Assembly (NCBI RefSeq): GCF_036226605.1
Contig: NZ_CP109000.1
Location: 2,104,501-2,168,500, forward strand
Direction: 5' to 3'
Length of the DNA stretch: 64,000 nt
DNA from: Streptomyces sp. NBC_00704
GTDB lineage: Bacteria > Actinomycetota > Actinomycetes > Streptomycetales > Streptomycetaceae
A model generated the notes under the pieces. That model did no database searches and was not told the DNA's origin. It saw only the letters and a list, made by a program, of their open reading frames with translations. Made by a program: the position numbers and the translations under genes. Shown here piece by piece: positions 1-9,440 of the stretch. Within the stretch, counting starts at the first letter, position 1, and the number at the start of each line of letters is the position of its first letter.

Positions 1-554
1 TTGAGCACGAGGCCGATCCGCGGGGGCGTCAGTCCGGTGAGGTAGCGGATGTGCCCGATGCCGCGGGCCCCCATCTCCAGCACGAGGAACCGGGTCTCCT
101 CGGTGGCCGACAGCGCCGTCAGCGGCAGTCCGATCTCGTTGTTGAGCGAGCCGGGCGTGAACACGGTCGGCGCCTTGCGCCGGAGCACCTGGGCGATGAG
201 GTCCTTGGTGCTGGTCTTGCCGGCCGAGCCGGTGAGACCGACGAGGGTCGCGCCGAGCGTGTGCACGACGTGCCGGGCGAGGGCGCCGAGCGCGGTCTGG
301 ACGTCGTCCACGACGATCGCGGGGACGCCGACGGGCCGTGAGGCCAGTACGGCCGCCGCGCCCGCCTCGACGACCTGGGCCGCGTAGTCGTGGCCGTCCA
401 CGCGTTCGCCGACGAAGGCGACGAAGAGGCTGCCGGGCTCCACTTCACGGGAGTCCCGGACGACCGGTCCGGTGATCCGCACGGACGGATCCGGTATGTC
501 GTGCGTCTGCCCGCCGACGACTGCTGCGATCTCGGCGAGGGAGAGGGCGATCAC
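1..554 (-). CDS. murF: UDP-N-acetylmuramoyl-tripeptide--D-alanyl-D-alanine ligase, 3' end cut by window
   Basis: MurF adds D-Ala-D-Ala to the UDP-MurNAc-tripeptide, the last cytoplasmic step of muropeptide synthesis. The visible N-terminal ~184 residues begin [15 protein letters not shown] and contain the Mur-ligase P-loop [14 protein letters not shown] followed by the typical FNNEIG-like [10 protein letters not shown] stretch. The start is GTG at 554, because it lies 4 bp after the murE stop codon (561-559), so the two are probably translationally coupled. The gene runs off the left window edge, so the C-terminal ligase domain is not seen. It is the last visible gene of the rsmH-ftsL-ftsI-murE-murF cluster. 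Confidence 0.95.
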   Translation of the reverse strand, partial: MIALSLAEIAAVVGGQTHDIPDPSVRITGPVVRDSREVEPGSLFVAFVGERVDGHDYAAQVVEAGAAAVLASRPVGVPAIVVDDVQTALGALARHVVHTLGATLVGLTGSAGKTSTKDLIAQVLRRKAPTVFTPGSLNNEIGLPLTALSATEETRFLVLEMGARGIGHIRYLTGLTPPRIGLVL

Positions 555-558
555 AAGT

Positions 559-2229
559 TCATCCCTGGGTCTGCTGGATAGCTTCGCGAAGCACCTGGCG
601 GTCGTCGAACGGACGGACGACGCCGGCGATGTCCTGGCCCTGCTCATGGCCCTTGCCCGCGATCAGCACGGTGTCCCCGGCGTGCGCGCGGGCCACGACC
701 GCGGCGATGGCGGCGGCCCGGTCCTCGAACAGCACGACCTCGCCGCGTTCGTGCGCGGGCACGGACGCCGCGCCTTCGAGCATGGTCGCGAGGATCGCGA
801 GCGGATCCTCGGAGCGGGGGTTGTCGGAGGTCAGCACGGCGGTGTCGGCGAGCCGGGCGACGGCGGCGCCCATCGGGCCCCGCTTGGTGCGGTCCCGGTC
901 CCCGCCGCAGCCGAGGACGACGTGCAGCCGCCCCTTGGTGACCCTGCGCAGCGCCCGCAGCACCGACTCGACCGCGTCCGTCTTGTGGGCGTAGTCGACG
1001 ACCGCCAGGTAGGGCTGTCCGGCGTCGACCCGCTCCAGCCGGCCCGGCACGCCCGGCACGGCGGCGACGCCGTCGGCGGCGGTCTGCGGGTCGATGCCCG
1101 CGGCGGCGAGGGAGACGATCGCGGCGAGGGTGTTCGCCACGTTGAAGGAGCCGGGCAGCGGCGACCTGGCGGACGCCCGCGCCCCGCCCGGGCCCACCAC
1201 GGCGAACGTCGAGTCCATCGGGCCGATCTCGACGTCCACCGCGCGCCAGTCGGCGTCCGGGTGGCCCTCGGCGGAGAAGGTGACGACCGGGACCTCCGCC
1301 TCGTCGATCAGCCGGCGGCCGTACGCGTCGTCGAAGTTGACCACGCCGAGTTTGCTGCGTTTCCGGGTGAACAGCTGCGCCTTGGCCCGGAAGTAGTCCT
1401 CCATGCCGGAGTGGAACTCCATGTGCTCCGGGCTGAGGTTGTTGAACACGGCGATGTCGAAGACGCAGCCGTCGACCCGGCCGAGCACCAGGGCGTGGCT
1501 GGACACCTCCATGGCGACGGCCTCCACGCCGCGCTCGCGCATGACGGCGAACAGGGCCTGCAGGTCGGTGGCCTCGGGTGTGGTGCGCTCGGACTTGATG
1601 CGCTCGTCGCCGATGCGCATCTCCACGGTGCCGATGAGCCCGGTGGACCTGACCGACTTCAGACCGCCCTCGACGAGGTACGCGGTGGTGGTCTTGCCCG
1701 AGGTGCCGGTGATCCCGATCTGGAGCAGGCCGCGGCCGGGACGCCCGTAGATCGTGGCCGCCAGCTCGCCCATCGACCCGCGCGGGTCGTCGACGACCAG
1801 GGCGGGCAGTCCGGTGGCGGCGACGCGTTCGGCGCCGGCCGGATCGGTCAGCACGGCGGCCGCGCCCAGGCTCGCGGCCTGGGCGGCGAAGTCGGCGCCG
1901 TGCAGGCGGGCCCCCGGCAGGGCGGCGTACAGGTCGCCGGGGCGGACCGCGCGCGAGTCATGGGTGATGCCCGTGATCTCGACGGCGGCGTTCTCCGGCT
2001 GCGCGGCGCCCAGCTGATCGGCGAGGTCCGCGAGGGGTGTGGCGGAGACCTGGGCCGGTCGCGGCGGTCCCGGATATGTCACGGAAGCGGCCTTCTGGGT
2101 GGTTTGGGACTGATCAGCGTGTGGCACGGCGGTGAGCGTACCGGGCGCACCCGCCCGGGGGCGAAGCGAGGGCGCGGCGGGGGACTCGGGCGGTGCGGGT
2201 TTCCCGGGGTCGGGAGTGATCATGGTCAC
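559..2229 (-). CDS. murE: UDP-N-acetylmuramoyl-tripeptide synthetase (diaminopimelate-adding)
   Basis: MurE adds the third amino acid of the peptidoglycan stem. The ATP-binding motif [14 protein letters not shown] and the substrate motif DNPRSEDP are present; DNPR is the signature of diaminopimelate-adding rather than lysine-adding enzymes (Streptomyces uses LL-DAP). A further conserved stretch near the end reads GKGHEQGQ. The GTG at 2229 is preferred because AGGA lies 9 nt upstream; an ATG two codons later (2223) is the alternative. Residues 1 to about 60 are Pro/Ala-rich and not part of the family core. A GC-rich hairpin (2308-2342) separates it from ftsI, so it may be partly independently transcribed. 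Confidence 0.95.
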   Translation of the reverse strand: MTMITPDPGKPAPPESPAAPSLRPRAGAPGTLTAVPHADQSQTTQKAASVTYPGPPRPAQVSATPLADLADQLGAAQPENAAVEITGITHDSRAVRPGDLYAALPGARLHGADFAAQAASLGAAAVLTDPAGAERVAATGLPALVVDDPRGSMGELAATIYGRPGRGLLQIGITGTSGKTTTAYLVEGGLKSVRSTGLIGTVEMRIGDERIKSERTTPEATDLQALFAVMRERGVEAVAMEVSSHALVLGRVDGCVFDIAVFNNLSPEHMEFHSGMEDYFRAKAQLFTRKRSKLGVVNFDDAYGRRLIDEAEVPVVTFSAEGHPDADWRAVDVEIGPMDSTFAVVGPGGARASARSPLPGSFNVANTLAAIVSLAAAGIDPQTAADGVAAVPGVPGRLERVDAGQPYLAVVDYAHKTDAVESVLRALRRVTKGRLHVVLGCGGDRDRTKRGPMGAAVARLADTAVLTSDNPRSEDPLAILATMLEGAASVPAHERGEVVLFEDRAAAIAAVVARAHAGDTVLIAGKGHEQGQDIAGVVRPFDDRQVLREAIQQTQG

Positions 2230-2307
2230 GGGCTCGGTTCCTGGCTTGTTCGGCGCTGAACAGTGGCGGGCGGTGGTCGTGGGCGGGCGGAGGGCGGGGC
2301 GGGGGCG

Positions 2308-2342
2308 CGTCCCGGGCGGCCCGCGGCGGGCGGCCCGGGACG
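2308..2342 (-). terminator. GC-rich hairpin between ftsI and murE
   Basis: A 10-bp perfect outer stem (CGTCCCGGGC pairing with GCCCGGGACG) encloses a second short stem. It sits in the 125-bp gap between ftsI and murE, the only large gap in the cluster. It has no T tract, so it could be a weak terminator, a processing site or an attenuator. Confidence 0.4.
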
Positions 2343-2354
2343 GACGCGGTCCGG

Positions 2355-4325
2355 TCAGGGCGTGAAGGAGACCGGGAGGTTCGCGGCCTTCGCCCCGGTC
2401 GGCGGGACCTGCAGGGTCTTCAGGGCGAACTCCATGACCTTCTTGAAGACGGGACCGCAGATCTGGCCGCCGAAGTAGCTGCCCTCGGTGGCGTTCTGGA
2501 TCGCGCAGTACACGGTGATCCGGGGGTTGTCGGCGGGCGCGAACCCGGCGAACGACGAGGTGTAGCCCTTGTAGGTGCCGGTGGCCGGATCCACGCGGTT
2601 GGCGGTGCCCGTCTTGCCCGCGACGCGGTAGCCGGGGATGCGCGCCTTGGCGCCCGTTCCCTGCTCGTCGTCCACGACCGACTCCAGCATCTGGGCGAGG
2701 GTCTTCGCCGTCTTCTGACTGACGACCCGGGACTTGGCGGGCGTCCGGGCGGGAGTGAAGCGACCGTCCGGCCCCCTCGCGCCGCGCACCAGGGTGGGCT
2801 CGACGCGGACCCCGCCGTTGGCGATCGTCGAGTACACCGAGGCCGCCTGCAGCGCGCTGAGCGACATGCCCTGGCCGAACGGGATCGTGTACTGCTGCGA
2901 CGTCGACCACTTGCCGGGCGCGGCGAGGATGCCCCTGGTCTCGCCGGGGAAGCCGAGCCCGGTGGGGCCGCCGATCCCGAACTTGCGCAGGTAGGAGTAC
3001 AGGACCCGGTTGGCCTGGGCCTGTGTCTTGCCGAGCTGGCCGGTGGCCAGGATGGTGCCGATGTTGCTGGACTTGGCGAGCACGCCGTTGAGCGTGAGGT
3101 ACCAGGTGGCGTGGTCGACGTCGTCCTGGAACAGGCGGTCGCCGCGGTGCAGCCGGTTGGGCACGGTGACGTGGGTCAGCGGGGTGGCGGCGTTCTCCTC
3201 CAGCACGGCGGCCATCGACATGACCTTGGCGGTGGAGCCGGGCTCGAAGGCGTCCTGGACGGACGGGTTGCCGAGGTCGGCGGCGCGGGCCTTGGAGAGG
3301 TCGTTGGGGTCGAAGCCGGGCGAGTTGGCCATCGCGAGGATCTCGCCGGTGCGCGTGTCCTGCACCATCACGTAGCCGCGGTCCGCCTTCGACTGCTCGA
3401 CCTGGTCGGCGATGGCGTTCTGCGCGGCCCACTGGATGTCGCGGTCGATCGTCAGCTCGACGTCGGAGCCCGGCACCGCCGGGGTCTCGGTGGAGCCCGC
3501 GGTGGGCACCTGGCGGCCGCCGGACTGGGCGTAGCGGATCTTGCCGTCCTTGCCGGCCAGGGTGGCGTTCAGCTGCTGCTCGATGCCGCCGCCGCCCTTG
3601 CCGTCGGCGTTGACCCAGCCCAGTATCCCGGCGGCGAGGTCGCCGTTGGGGTACACCCGCTTGCTGCTGGGCACGGAGAACACCCCGGCGAGGACGTTGA
3701 CCGTGCCCGGGTCCGTCCCGGCCTTGGCGGAGAGCGCGGACCTCAGGTCCCTGATCTGCTTCCAGACCTGCGGGGTCTGCCGGCCGGCGAGCTTGACGTA
3801 GCGCACGCCGGGGTTCTTGGGCCGCAGCTTCCTGACCAGCGCGGCCTGGTCCTGGCCGAGGATGGGCGAGAGGAGGGCGGCGGCCTGCTCGGGGCCGTCG
3901 TCGACCTTGAGCTGCTCGCGGGCGAACATCGTGGGGTCGGCCGTGATGTCGTAGGCGTCCTCGCTGGTCGCGAAGGCCACCCCGGCGCGGTCGGTGATCT
4001 CGCCGCGCTCGGCGGCCAGCACCTGGCCGACGTACCGGTTCTGCTCGGCCTTGGCGGTGTAGCTGCTCGCGTCGACGGCCTGCACCTGAAGGAGGCGGAA
4101 GACGAAGGCGAGGAGCACCAGCGTCAGCGCGAGGCCGACCATGCGCAGCCGGGGCCGGGGGCTGCCGAGCCGGATGACGCGCGGGGCCGCGGGGCGGGCG
4201 GCGGCCGGACGGCGGACCGGACGTCCGCCGGGGCCCGGGCGCCGCTGGGCGGGCGCGGGGCGGGAGGGCCGGGCGGGGCCGGGCACCCGCCGGCGCGGCG
4301 GTTCCCTGTCGGACACTTCCGTCAC
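2355..4325 (-). CDS. ftsI: Division-specific penicillin-binding protein FtsI (PBP3)
   Basis: A class B PBP that crosslinks septal peptidoglycan with FtsW. The protein (656 aa) has a Pro/Arg-rich cytoplasmic N-terminus, one membrane segment at about residues 55-75 (VGLALTLVLLAFVF), a dimerisation domain, and the transpeptidase motifs in order: STAK (active-site Ser), SSN and KTGT. The GTG start at 4325 overlaps the ftsL stop as GTGA, which supports it over an internal GTG at 4316. Membrane topology is N-in, with the catalytic domain outside. Confidence 0.95.
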   Translation of the reverse strand: MTEVSDREPPRRRVPGPARPSRPAPAQRRPGPGGRPVRRPAAARPAAPRVIRLGSPRPRLRMVGLALTLVLLAFVFRLLQVQAVDASSYTAKAEQNRYVGQVLAAERGEITDRAGVAFATSEDAYDITADPTMFAREQLKVDDGPEQAAALLSPILGQDQAALVRKLRPKNPGVRYVKLAGRQTPQVWKQIRDLRSALSAKAGTDPGTVNVLAGVFSVPSSKRVYPNGDLAAGILGWVNADGKGGGGIEQQLNATLAGKDGKIRYAQSGGRQVPTAGSTETPAVPGSDVELTIDRDIQWAAQNAIADQVEQSKADRGYVMVQDTRTGEILAMANSPGFDPNDLSKARAADLGNPSVQDAFEPGSTAKVMSMAAVLEENAATPLTHVTVPNRLHRGDRLFQDDVDHATWYLTLNGVLAKSSNIGTILATGQLGKTQAQANRVLYSYLRKFGIGGPTGLGFPGETRGILAAPGKWSTSQQYTIPFGQGMSLSALQAASVYSTIANGGVRVEPTLVRGARGPDGRFTPARTPAKSRVVSQKTAKTLAQMLESVVDDEQGTGAKARIPGYRVAGKTGTANRVDPATGTYKGYTSSFAGFAPADNPRITVYCAIQNATEGSYFGGQICGPVFKKVMEFALKTLQVPPTGAKAANLPVSFTP

Positions 4326-4903
4326 CTGCCGGGGGTCTCGGGGGTGGTTGCGGTCGGCTCGGGGGCCGCGCCGCGCGCCGGGGCGGCGAGCGGGGCGCCG
4401 CTCGGGGCCGGCGAGGGCGGCGACCCGATCGTCTGGGACGACAGCAGGGCCTCGGGGGGCCGGACGGCGGGGGCCTCCTGCGCGGACTGCCGGGCCGCGG
4501 GCGAGGGGACGCCCTTCACGGTGCCGTCGGGGTTGAGGAAGGCCGGGTCGCCGCCGGGGACCATGCCCAGTTCGCGTGCCCGGCGCTGGAGGGCGTCCGG
4601 GGCGGAGTAGGAGTCGATGTCGCGCTGGAGCGCCTGCTCCTCGTCGGTGAGGCTCTTGGTGTCCTTGCGCAGGTCGTCCATCTTGAACGAGCCCTCGCTG
4701 AGCGCGGAGTTCAGCACGAGCAGTCCGATGAGGCCGCCGCCGAGGAGAAGGACGACGAGGAGGACGAACGGGGTGCGGGCCGCCTGGCGCGGACCTGCCG
4801 GGAAGAGCCGGGCGAACCGGGCGGCCCTCCCCCTCAGTTCGGGTCTCCCGCTCACTCGCCCTCCCCCGGGTGGAACGCGCCACCCTCGGCTCACGCCCGT
4901 CAT
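4322..4903 (-). CDS. ftsL: Cell division protein FtsL-like (septum formation)
   Basis: A small bitopic membrane protein (193 aa) in the canonical ftsL position between rsmH and ftsI. One hydrophobic segment at about residues 45-68 ([19 protein letters not shown]) is followed by a short coiled-coil-like stretch with [19 protein letters not shown] and then a Pro/Ala-rich tail. The motif around [11 protein letters not shown] resembles the end of the DivIC/FtsL periplasmic region. The ATG at 4903 overlaps the rsmH stop as ATGA; an internal GTG at 4855 could give a shorter form. FtsL-type proteins bridge DivIC/FtsQ and FtsWI. Assignment rests on position and architecture because the sequence itself diverges quickly. 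Confidence 0.85.
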   Translation of the reverse strand: MTGVSRGWRVPPGGGRVSGRPELRGRAARFARLFPAGPRQAARTPFVLLVVLLLGGGLIGLLVLNSALSEGSFKMDDLRKDTKSLTDEEQALQRDIDSYSAPDALQRRARELGMVPGGDPAFLNPDGTVKGVPSPAARQSAQEAPAVRPPEALLSSQTIGSPPSPAPSGAPLAAPARGAAPEPTATTPETPGR

Positions 4904-5856
4904 TCGATGGACTCCCTGATCCGCTCCGCCCCGCGCAGCCGCGCCGGCGCGGCGCGCCGGTTCTCGGCGATCTCTTCCTCGGTGGGAAGTTCGGCACCAC
5001 GGGTGAGCAGCTTGAGCCTCGGCTGGTAGCGCTCGGGCACGACGGGCAGTCCGGGCGGGGCGGTGTTGGCGGCTCCGGCCGCGAACACCTGCTTGACCAG
5101 CCGGTCTTCGAGGGAGTGGTACGACAGGACGGCGATCCTTCCGCCCACGGCGAGCGTCTCGACGGCGGCCGGGATCGCGCGTTCCAGGACGGAGAGTTCG
5201 CCGTTGACCTCGATGCGCAGCGCCTGGAAGGTGCGCTTGGCGGGGTTGCCGCCGGTTCGCTTGGCGGCCTGCGGAAGGGCGTTGCGGATCAGCTCGACGA
5301 GCCGCGCGCTGTTGGTGAACGGCTCCTTGTCGCGCTCGCGCACGACGGCGGAGACGATCCGCTTGGCCTGCTTCTCCTCGCCGTAGGCCCGCAGGATCCG
5401 CACGAGTTCGCCGGGCGGGTAGGTGTTGAGGACCTCGGCGGCGCTGACGCCGGTCGTCTGGTCCATGCGCATGTCGAGCGGGGCGTCCTGGGCGTAGGCG
5501 AAGCCGCGGTCGGCCTCGTCGAGTTGCATGGAGGAGACGCCGAGGTCGAACAGGACGCCCTGCACGCGCGTGTGCCCGAGCCGGTCCAGCACCTCGGGGA
5601 GTTCGTCGTAGACGGCGTGCACGAGGGTGGCGCGGTCGCCGAAGGGGGCGAGGCGTTCGCCGGACAGGCGCAGCGCCTCCTTGTCGCGGTCGAGGGCGAC
5701 GAGCCGGGCCTCGGGGAAGCGCGTCAGCAGGGCCTCGCTGTGGCCGCCGAGGCCGAGCGTGCAGTCGACGACCACCGCTCCGGGTTCCCCCAGGGCGGGG
5801 GCCAACAGGTCCAGGCACCGCTGGAGCATCACCGGGACATGTCGACTGTGGCTCAA
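4900..5856 (-). CDS. rsmH: 16S rRNA (cytosine-1402-N4)-methyltransferase RsmH (MraW)
   Basis: Methylates N4 of C1402 of 16S rRNA using SAM. The 318-aa protein starts [16 protein letters not shown], the HVPV(M/L)L signature of the family, and has the SAM-binding [14 protein letters not shown] motif, then [14 protein letters not shown] and the late [14 protein letters not shown] motif. It is the first gene of the division/cell-wall operon here; no mraZ is found in the 320 bp before it. Its stop overlaps the ftsL start. Confidence 0.97.
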   Translation of the reverse strand: MSHSRHVPVMLQRCLDLLAPALGEPGAVVVDCTLGLGGHSEALLTRFPEARLVALDRDKEALRLSGERLAPFGDRATLVHAVYDELPEVLDRLGHTRVQGVLFDLGVSSMQLDEADRGFAYAQDAPLDMRMDQTTGVSAAEVLNTYPPGELVRILRAYGEEKQAKRIVSAVVRERDKEPFTNSARLVELIRNALPQAAKRTGGNPAKRTFQALRIEVNGELSVLERAIPAAVETLAVGGRIAVLSYHSLEDRLVKQVFAAGAANTAPPGLPVVPERYQPRLKLLTRGAELPTEEEIAENRRAAPARLRGAERIRESIE

Positions 5857-6176
5857 GGGGCCCTCTCAGATGCGGCGGGTGGTACGCACCGCCGGGTCCC
5901 CGCCCCCTGGTGAAGGGAAGGCCCTCCGGCGCCGCGGGGAGATCTCCGGCGGCCGGGCCGGGGTCTCTCGGGGTTCAGTCCAGCAGGGAGATCGTCGCCT
6001 CCCGCTTCGCGTCACTTTAGTCCACGGTGTCTCGCGGTCAATCAACCGGCCTGCGCGGCGCGGCCCGGGGCCGCGCGCCGCGTCCGGGCGGCTGTGGCGT
6101 ACCTCACAAAAGGGGCGTGATGACGCTCTTTTTCCGTACCCACAGCGAGACCGGAAGGGTCGTGACCAGTACCGTC
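5857..6176. other. Divergent intergenic region between rsmH and the carbonic anhydrase
   Basis: About 320 bp carrying the leaders of two divergent genes. On the minus strand it has the rsmH promoter (6014-6041) and an untranslated leader of about 150 nt. On the plus strand, AAAAGGGG (6109-6116) precedes possible in-frame starts of the carbonic anhydrase at 6117/6120. No mraZ or RNA gene is seen. Confidence 0.6.
6014..6041 (-). promoter_or_regulatory. Candidate promoter of the rsmH-ftsL-ftsI-murE-murF operon
   Basis: On the minus strand TTGACC (6041-6036) and TAAAGT (6019-6014) are separated by 16 bp, close to a housekeeping sigma-HrdB promoter. Transcription would start about 150 nt before the rsmH ATG. 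Spacing and motif are seen; activity is inferred. Confidence 0.5.
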
Positions 6177-6728
6177 ATGAGTATGACGACTTCCGCATCC
6201 GTACCCGTCGAATCCGATGGCGCCATACACCGCGGCGCCGTGACCGACCGCCTCGTGGCGGCGAACGAGCGGTACGCCGCGGCCTTCGCCGACCCCGGCA
6301 TGGACGCCCGCCCCGTTCTGGAGGTCGCGGTCGTGGCCTGCATGGACGCCCGCCTCGACCTGCACGCGGCGCTCGGCCTGGAACTCGGCGACTGCCACAC
6401 GATCCGCAACGCGGGCGGCGTGGTCACGGATGACGTGATCCGCTCGCTCACCATCAGCCAGCGCAAGCTGGGCACGCGCAGCATCGTCCTGATCCACCAC
6501 ACGGGCTGCGGCCTGGAGGCGATCACCGAGGACTTCCGCACCGAGCTGGAGATGGAGGTCGGACAGCGTCCGGCCTGGGCGGTGGAGGCCTTCCGCGACG
6601 TCGACCAGGACGTCCGCCAGTCGATGCAGCGGGTGCGCACCTCGCCGTTCCTGCTGCACACCGACGACGTGCGCGGCTTCGTGTTCGACGTGCGGACGGG
6701 CTCGCTGCGCGAGATCGCCCCCGCGTGA
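6177..6728 (+). CDS. Beta-class carbonic anhydrase
   Basis: Interconverts CO2 and bicarbonate with a zinc ion. The core contains the expected ligand motifs: ACMDARLD (Cys and the Asp/Arg pair), NAGGVVTDDVIRSL, and HHTGCGLE (His and Cys). The length of about 183 aa fits the short cab-type bacterial beta enzymes. The start is uncertain: ATG 6177 or 6183 gives the family length, GTG 6162 follows GGAAGGG closely, and ATG 6120 follows AAAAGGGG and would add 19 residues. It stands alone, divergent from rsmH and followed by 298 bp before moxR. Confidence 0.9.
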   Translation: MSMTTSASVPVESDGAIHRGAVTDRLVAANERYAAAFADPGMDARPVLEVAVVACMDARLDLHAALGLELGDCHTIRNAGGVVTDDVIRSLTISQRKLGTRSIVLIHHTGCGLEAITEDFRTELEMEVGQRPAWAVEAFRDVDQDVRQSMQRVRTSPFLLHTDDVRGFVFDVRTGSLREIAPA

Positions 6729-7026
6729 CCCCCTCCCCGTCCGTCAGGCCCCCGCGCCGCTCGCCGATGCCCGTGTGACCTGTCACGGGCTCGGTCGTTC
6801 ACTGTCGTTTCGCTGTTGATTCGCGCCTCCAGGGCACCCGGATCCCCATAAAACCGACATATCGCGGACAGTTGTCCACAGGCGAGTGACACGAATCGGT
6901 AACGGCAGCAAGAATGCGAGGGTGACGCCGCGCTGAGCACTTTCGCGGCGGCGTCCGTGATTCGGGGTGGGCCGGTTTGCCGCACAGTGCGTCGGCCCGG
7001 AGAAAGTTTGGGCCGAGGAGGGCCGG

Positions 7027-8057
<1,031 letters not shown>

Positions 8058-8058
<1 letters not shown>

Positions 8059-9440
8059 TGGCCGCCGGGGGCTCCGGACAGCCGCCGACCGGCCGGGGAG
8101 CGAAGGGCGACAAGGGCGGCGTGCGCACGGCGCTGGCCGGGCTGACCACCCGGGGCCGGTCCTTCCTGGCCGCCGGCATCGCGGCCGCCGTGTGCGCCTA
8201 CGTGCTGGGCCAGCCCGATCTGCTGCGCGTCGGGCTGCTGCTCGCCGCGCTCCCGCTGATCTGCGCGGCCGTCGTCCACCGCACCCGCTACCGGGTGGCC
8301 GGCAGCCGCAGGCTCTCCCCCGCGCGCGTCCCGGCCGGCAGCGAGGCCCGCGTCCACCTGCGGATGGACAACGTGTCACGGCTGCCCACCGGCCTGCTCA
8401 TGCTCCAGGACCGGGTGCCGTACGTGCTCGGCCCGCGCCCCCGCTTCGTCCTGGACCGCGTCGAGGCGGGCGGCCGCCGCGAGGTGTCCTACCGGGTCCG
8501 CTCCGACCTGCGCGGCCGCTACCCGCTCGGTCCGCTCCAGCTACGGCTCAACGACCCGTTCGGGATGTGCGAGCTCACCCGCTCCTTCTCCGCCCACGAC
8601 ACGCTGACGGTCATACCGCGCGTCGAGCCGCTGTCCCCGGTCCGCCTCAGCGGCGAGGCCAAGGGGTACGGCGAGGGACGCCAGCGCTCCCTGGCGCTGG
8701 CCGGCGAGGACGACGTGATCCCGCGCGCCTACCGCTACGGCGACGACCTGCGCCGCGTGCACTGGCGCCTCACCGCCCGCTACGGCGAGCTGATGGTGCG
8801 CCGCGAGGAGCAGCCCCAGCGCTCGCGCTGCACGGTGCTGCTCGACACGCGGGGTGAGGCCTACCAGGGCGCGGGCCCCGACTCGGCCTTCGAATGGGCG
8901 GTCTCCGGCGCCGCGTCCGTGCTGGTGCACATGCTGGAGCGGGGCTTCTCCGTGCGGCTGCTGACCGACACCGGGAACTCGGTGCCCGGCGAGGGGGCCG
9001 ACGGGTTCGCCGGGGCCAACCAGGAGTCGGCCGACGCGGCCGGACTGATGATGGACACCCTCGCCGTGGTGGACCACTCCGACGGCACGGGCCTGTCCCG
9101 TGCGTACGACGTGCTGCGCGGCGGCAACGAGGGCCTGCTGGTGGCGTTCTTCGGCGATCTCGACGACGAAGGGGCGGCGGTGGCCGCGAAGATGCGCCAG
9201 CGCAGCGGGGGCGCGGTCGCCTTCCTGCTGGACGGCGACCACCGGGCGCGTGAACCGAACGGCGTCCCCGATCCGATGAACAGGCAGGAGGAGCGGCTGC
9301 GGATGCTGCGCGAGGCGGGCTGGACGGCCCTGAGCGTGCCGCGGGGCGCTTCACTGAACGAGCTGTGGCGCCAGGCGGACCGCGACCGGGCGGGCGTGAC
9401 GACGGCGGGCGCGGCGAACGGCGGGGAGGGATGGTCATGA
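8058..9440 (+). CDS. DUF58 domain protein
   Basis: A membrane-associated DUF58 protein of 460 aa, the usual partner of MoxR ATPases. Two hydrophobic segments near residues 35-75 (SFLAAGIAAAVCAYVLG and LLLAALPLICAAVV) precede an Ig-like region and the diagnostic DUF58 block with DLRRVHWRLTARYGEL and VRREEQP. ATG 8058 is preferred to the overlapping GTG 8055 because CGGAGG (8048-8052) is then at good spacing. The stop overlaps the next start as ATGA. The molecular function of the family is not established. Confidence 0.9.

Noticed and set aside
472..2259. Long plus-strand open frame opposite murE
   Set aside because: It is antisense to murE and low-complexity (Gly/Arg/His/Asp); high-GC DNA produces such shadows.
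3111..4610. Long plus-strand open frame opposite ftsI
   Set aside because: The sense protein has all transpeptidase motifs; this frame is the complement and has no family motif.
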